Source: Caulobacter sp. (GTDB lineage: Bacteria; Pseudomonadota; Alphaproteobacteria; Caulobacterales; Caulobacteraceae). From it: a stretch of 8,276 nucleotides of DNA. The stretch lies in NCBI GenBank assembly GCA_028291125.1, contig JAQGIN010000109.1, positions 1-8,276 on the forward strand. The letters run 5' to 3'. Below, in pieces: positions 6,832 to 8,276 of the stretch (position 1 is its first letter; each line of letters starts with the position of its first letter). The notes beneath the pieces are model-generated. The model was not told the origin of the DNA. It saw only the letters and a list, made by a program, of their open reading frames with translations, and searched no databases. The position numbers and the translations under genes were made by a program.

Positions 6832-8276
6832 ATGACGGGTGGAACGACCATGCAGCCGCGTAAGGTCAAGCTGATCAACTACCTCGCCTACGGCTCGAAC
6901 GACCTGTTCGGGGCTGGAGCGATGGCCATCATCAGCGGCTGGGTGCTGTTCTTCTACACCACCTTCTGCGGCCTCTCGGCGGTGCAGGCGACGGCGATCT
7001 TCGCCATCGCCCGGCTGCTCGACGCGGTGTTCAGCCCGCTGGTCGGCCACCTGTCGGACCACTTCTACAACACCAGGCTGGGCCGCAAATTCGGGCGGCG
7101 GCGGTTCTTCGTGCTGGCCGCCATCCCTCTGTTGCCCAGCTTCGCGATCATGTGGATCAGCGGCCAGACCTTCTGGTTCTATCTCGTCACCTATGTGCTG
7201 TTCGAACTGGTCTACGCCTTCGAACTGATCCCCTACGAGACGCTCGCGGCCGAGATGTCCAAGGACTACCGGGTCAAGGCCAAGTTCGCCGGCTGCCGCA
7301 TCCTGTTCGCCCAGGCCTCGGCCATCCTGGCCGGCTTCCTGCCGGCGGCGATCGTCAACCACCTGGGCAAGGACTCGCCCAACACCTTCCTGGTGCTGGG
7401 GATCGGCGCCTCGATCACCTTCATGGTCACCGCCCTGTTCGTCTATCTGTTCACCTGGGAGCGGCCGCCCAGCGAGACCGGCATCCCGGTGCGCGAGGGC
7501 AAGCTGTCGCTGTGGGACAGCTTCAAGGCGCTGTACGCCAACCTGTTCTCGACCCTGCGCATCCGCGCCTTCCGCCAGCACCTGGGGATGTATTTGGGCG
7601 GCTATATCAGCCAGGACATCTTCAACGGCGTGTTCGTGTTCTTCGTGGTCTTCGCCCTGGGCGCCACCGCCGCCGACGCCGGCAATTTCATGGGGACCAT
7701 GGCCTTCGCCCAGCTGGCGGCGGTGGCCGGCTTCATCTGGCTGATCCTGCGCATCCACCCCGCCCCTTCCTACCGGCTGGCGGTCAGCTTCTACGCCGTG
7801 GCGGTGCTGGGCTTCCTGGCCCTCTATCTGATCTCGCCGACCCACCTGCTAAGCTGGATGCTGCTGCCGGTGCTGCTGGCGGGCCTGGGCCGCGGCGGCC
7901 TCAACTACATTCCGTGGAACGTCTACAACTACATGGCCGACGTCGACGAGGCGGTGACCGGCAAGCGCCGCGAGGGGGCCTTCGCCGGGGTGATGACCTT
8001 CATCCGCAAGACCATGCAGGCCGCCGCCATCGCCTTGGTCGGCCTGATCCTCGAATGGGGCGGATTCGTCTCCAAGGCCAAGATCCAGAGCCCGGAAGCC
8101 GTCACCACCATCCTGACCATCCTGGTGGCCGGCACCCTGGCCCTGTTGGCCTTCGGCTTTATGGTGTCGCTGCGCTTCAAGCTCAACCGCGTCACCCACG
8201 AGGTGCTGATGGAGGAGATCGACCGCTTCAAGACCCAGGCCGATCCGCAGACCACGCCCGAGCGCCGCAAGATCCT
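6832..8276 (+). CDS. GPH-family (MelB-type) oligosaccharide:cation symporter, 3' end missing
   Basis: The frame stays open from the ATG at 6832 to the right edge, giving 481 codons with no stop. By family length only a few tens of residues are missing. It is an inner-membrane major facilitator with about 12 hydrophobic segments, the first at about residues 15-40. GPH signatures are YGSNDLFGAGA near the N-terminus, RLLDAVFSPLVGHLSDH, LGRKFGRRRFF, a PYETLAAEM block, DVDEAVTGKRREG (370-382) and the C-terminal MEEIDRF. D64 corresponds to MelB cation ligand D55 and K393 to MelB K377, but the position of MelB D59 is serine (S68). The family moves glycosides and hexuronides with H+ or Na+; the Dickeya rhamnogalacturonide transporter RhiT belongs to it. 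Placement beside a cytoplasmic GH105 enzyme suggests import of unsaturated pectin oligosaccharides, which is inference. A start at 6850 is also possible. Confidence 0.5.
   Translation, partial: MTGGTTMQPRKVKLINYLAYGSNDLFGAGAMAIISGWVLFFYTTFCGLSAVQATAIFAIARLLDAVFSPLVGHLSDHFYNTRLGRKFGRRRFFVLAAIPLLPSFAIMWISGQTFWFYLVTYVLFELVYAFELIPYETLAAEMSKDYRVKAKFAGCRILFAQASAILAGFLPAAIVNHLGKDSPNTFLVLGIGASITFMVTALFVYLFTWERPPSETGIPVREGKLSLWDSFKALYANLFSTLRIRAFRQHLGMYLGGYISQDIFNGVFVFFVVFALGATAADAGNFMGTMAFAQLAAVAGFIWLILRIHPAPSYRLAVSFYAVAVLGFLALYLISPTHLLSWMLLPVLLAGLGRGGLNYIPWNVYNYMADVDEAVTGKRREGAFAGVMTFIRKTMQAAAIALVGLILEWGGFVSKAKIQSPEAVTTILTILVAGTLALLAFGFMVSLRFKLNRVTHEVLMEEIDRFKTQADPQTTPERRKI

Noticed and set aside
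5433..6878. Minus-strand open frame of 481 codons across the GH105 gene
   Set aside because: It is a shadow of the GH105 coding strand. It crosses two gene boundaries and carries no family motifs.
6784..7845. Minus-strand open frame of 353 codons opposite the transporter
   Set aside because: Its composition is H/Q/E/G-rich and repetitive, while the + frame encodes clear GPH-family helices and motifs.

Overview
The window is a stretch of very GC-rich, gene-dense DNA carrying four genes on the + strand, read as one carbohydrate-degradation operon. The strong G/C preference at third codon positions, the alanine-rich proteins, the Tat-type leader and the style of the enzymes suggest an alphaproteobacterium of the Caulobacter type. 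That is inference from composition and protein character; no rRNA or other phylogenetic marker is present.

Layout: (1) 1-3312, the 3' part of a large secreted-type enzyme whose N-terminal module is the end of a GH43-like beta-propeller, joined in frame by a short linker to a complete multidomain GH35 beta-galactosidase of the fungal LacA type. (2) 3309-5663, a Tat-exported GH95 alpha-L-fucosidase/alpha-L-galactosidase, whose start codon overlaps the previous stop (ATGA). (3) 5682-6791, a leaderless GH105 unsaturated rhamnogalacturonyl hydrolase with a GTG start behind a strong Shine-Dalgarno. (4) 6832 to beyond the right edge, a glycoside-pentoside-hexuronide (GPH/MelB-type) sugar transporter resembling rhamnogalacturonide transporters. 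Gaps between genes are -4, 18 and 40 bases, with no terminator or promoter visible. The operon promoter and the start of the first gene lie to the left of the window.

Proposed joint role (inference): the two exported enzymes strip galactose, L-fucose or L-galactose, and possibly arabinose-type decorations from a plant wall glycan outside the cytoplasm. The GPH symporter imports the remaining unsaturated oligosaccharide, and cytoplasmic GH105 removes its 4,5-unsaturated uronic acid. The GH105 plus GPH pair mirrors the rhiN/rhiT pair of pectinolytic Dickeya, so pectin (rhamnogalacturonan I or II) is the leading substrate. Fucogalacto-xyloglucan or arabinogalactan would also explain the GH95 and GH35 enzymes.

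No RNA genes, insertion sequences, CRISPR arrays, attachment sites or origins were found, and no stretch over 300 bases lacks a gene. The points most worth a second look are the GH43-GH35 fusion, a run of rare codons just before its junction, and a transporter in which one of the two canonical MelB cation-site aspartates is replaced by serine.
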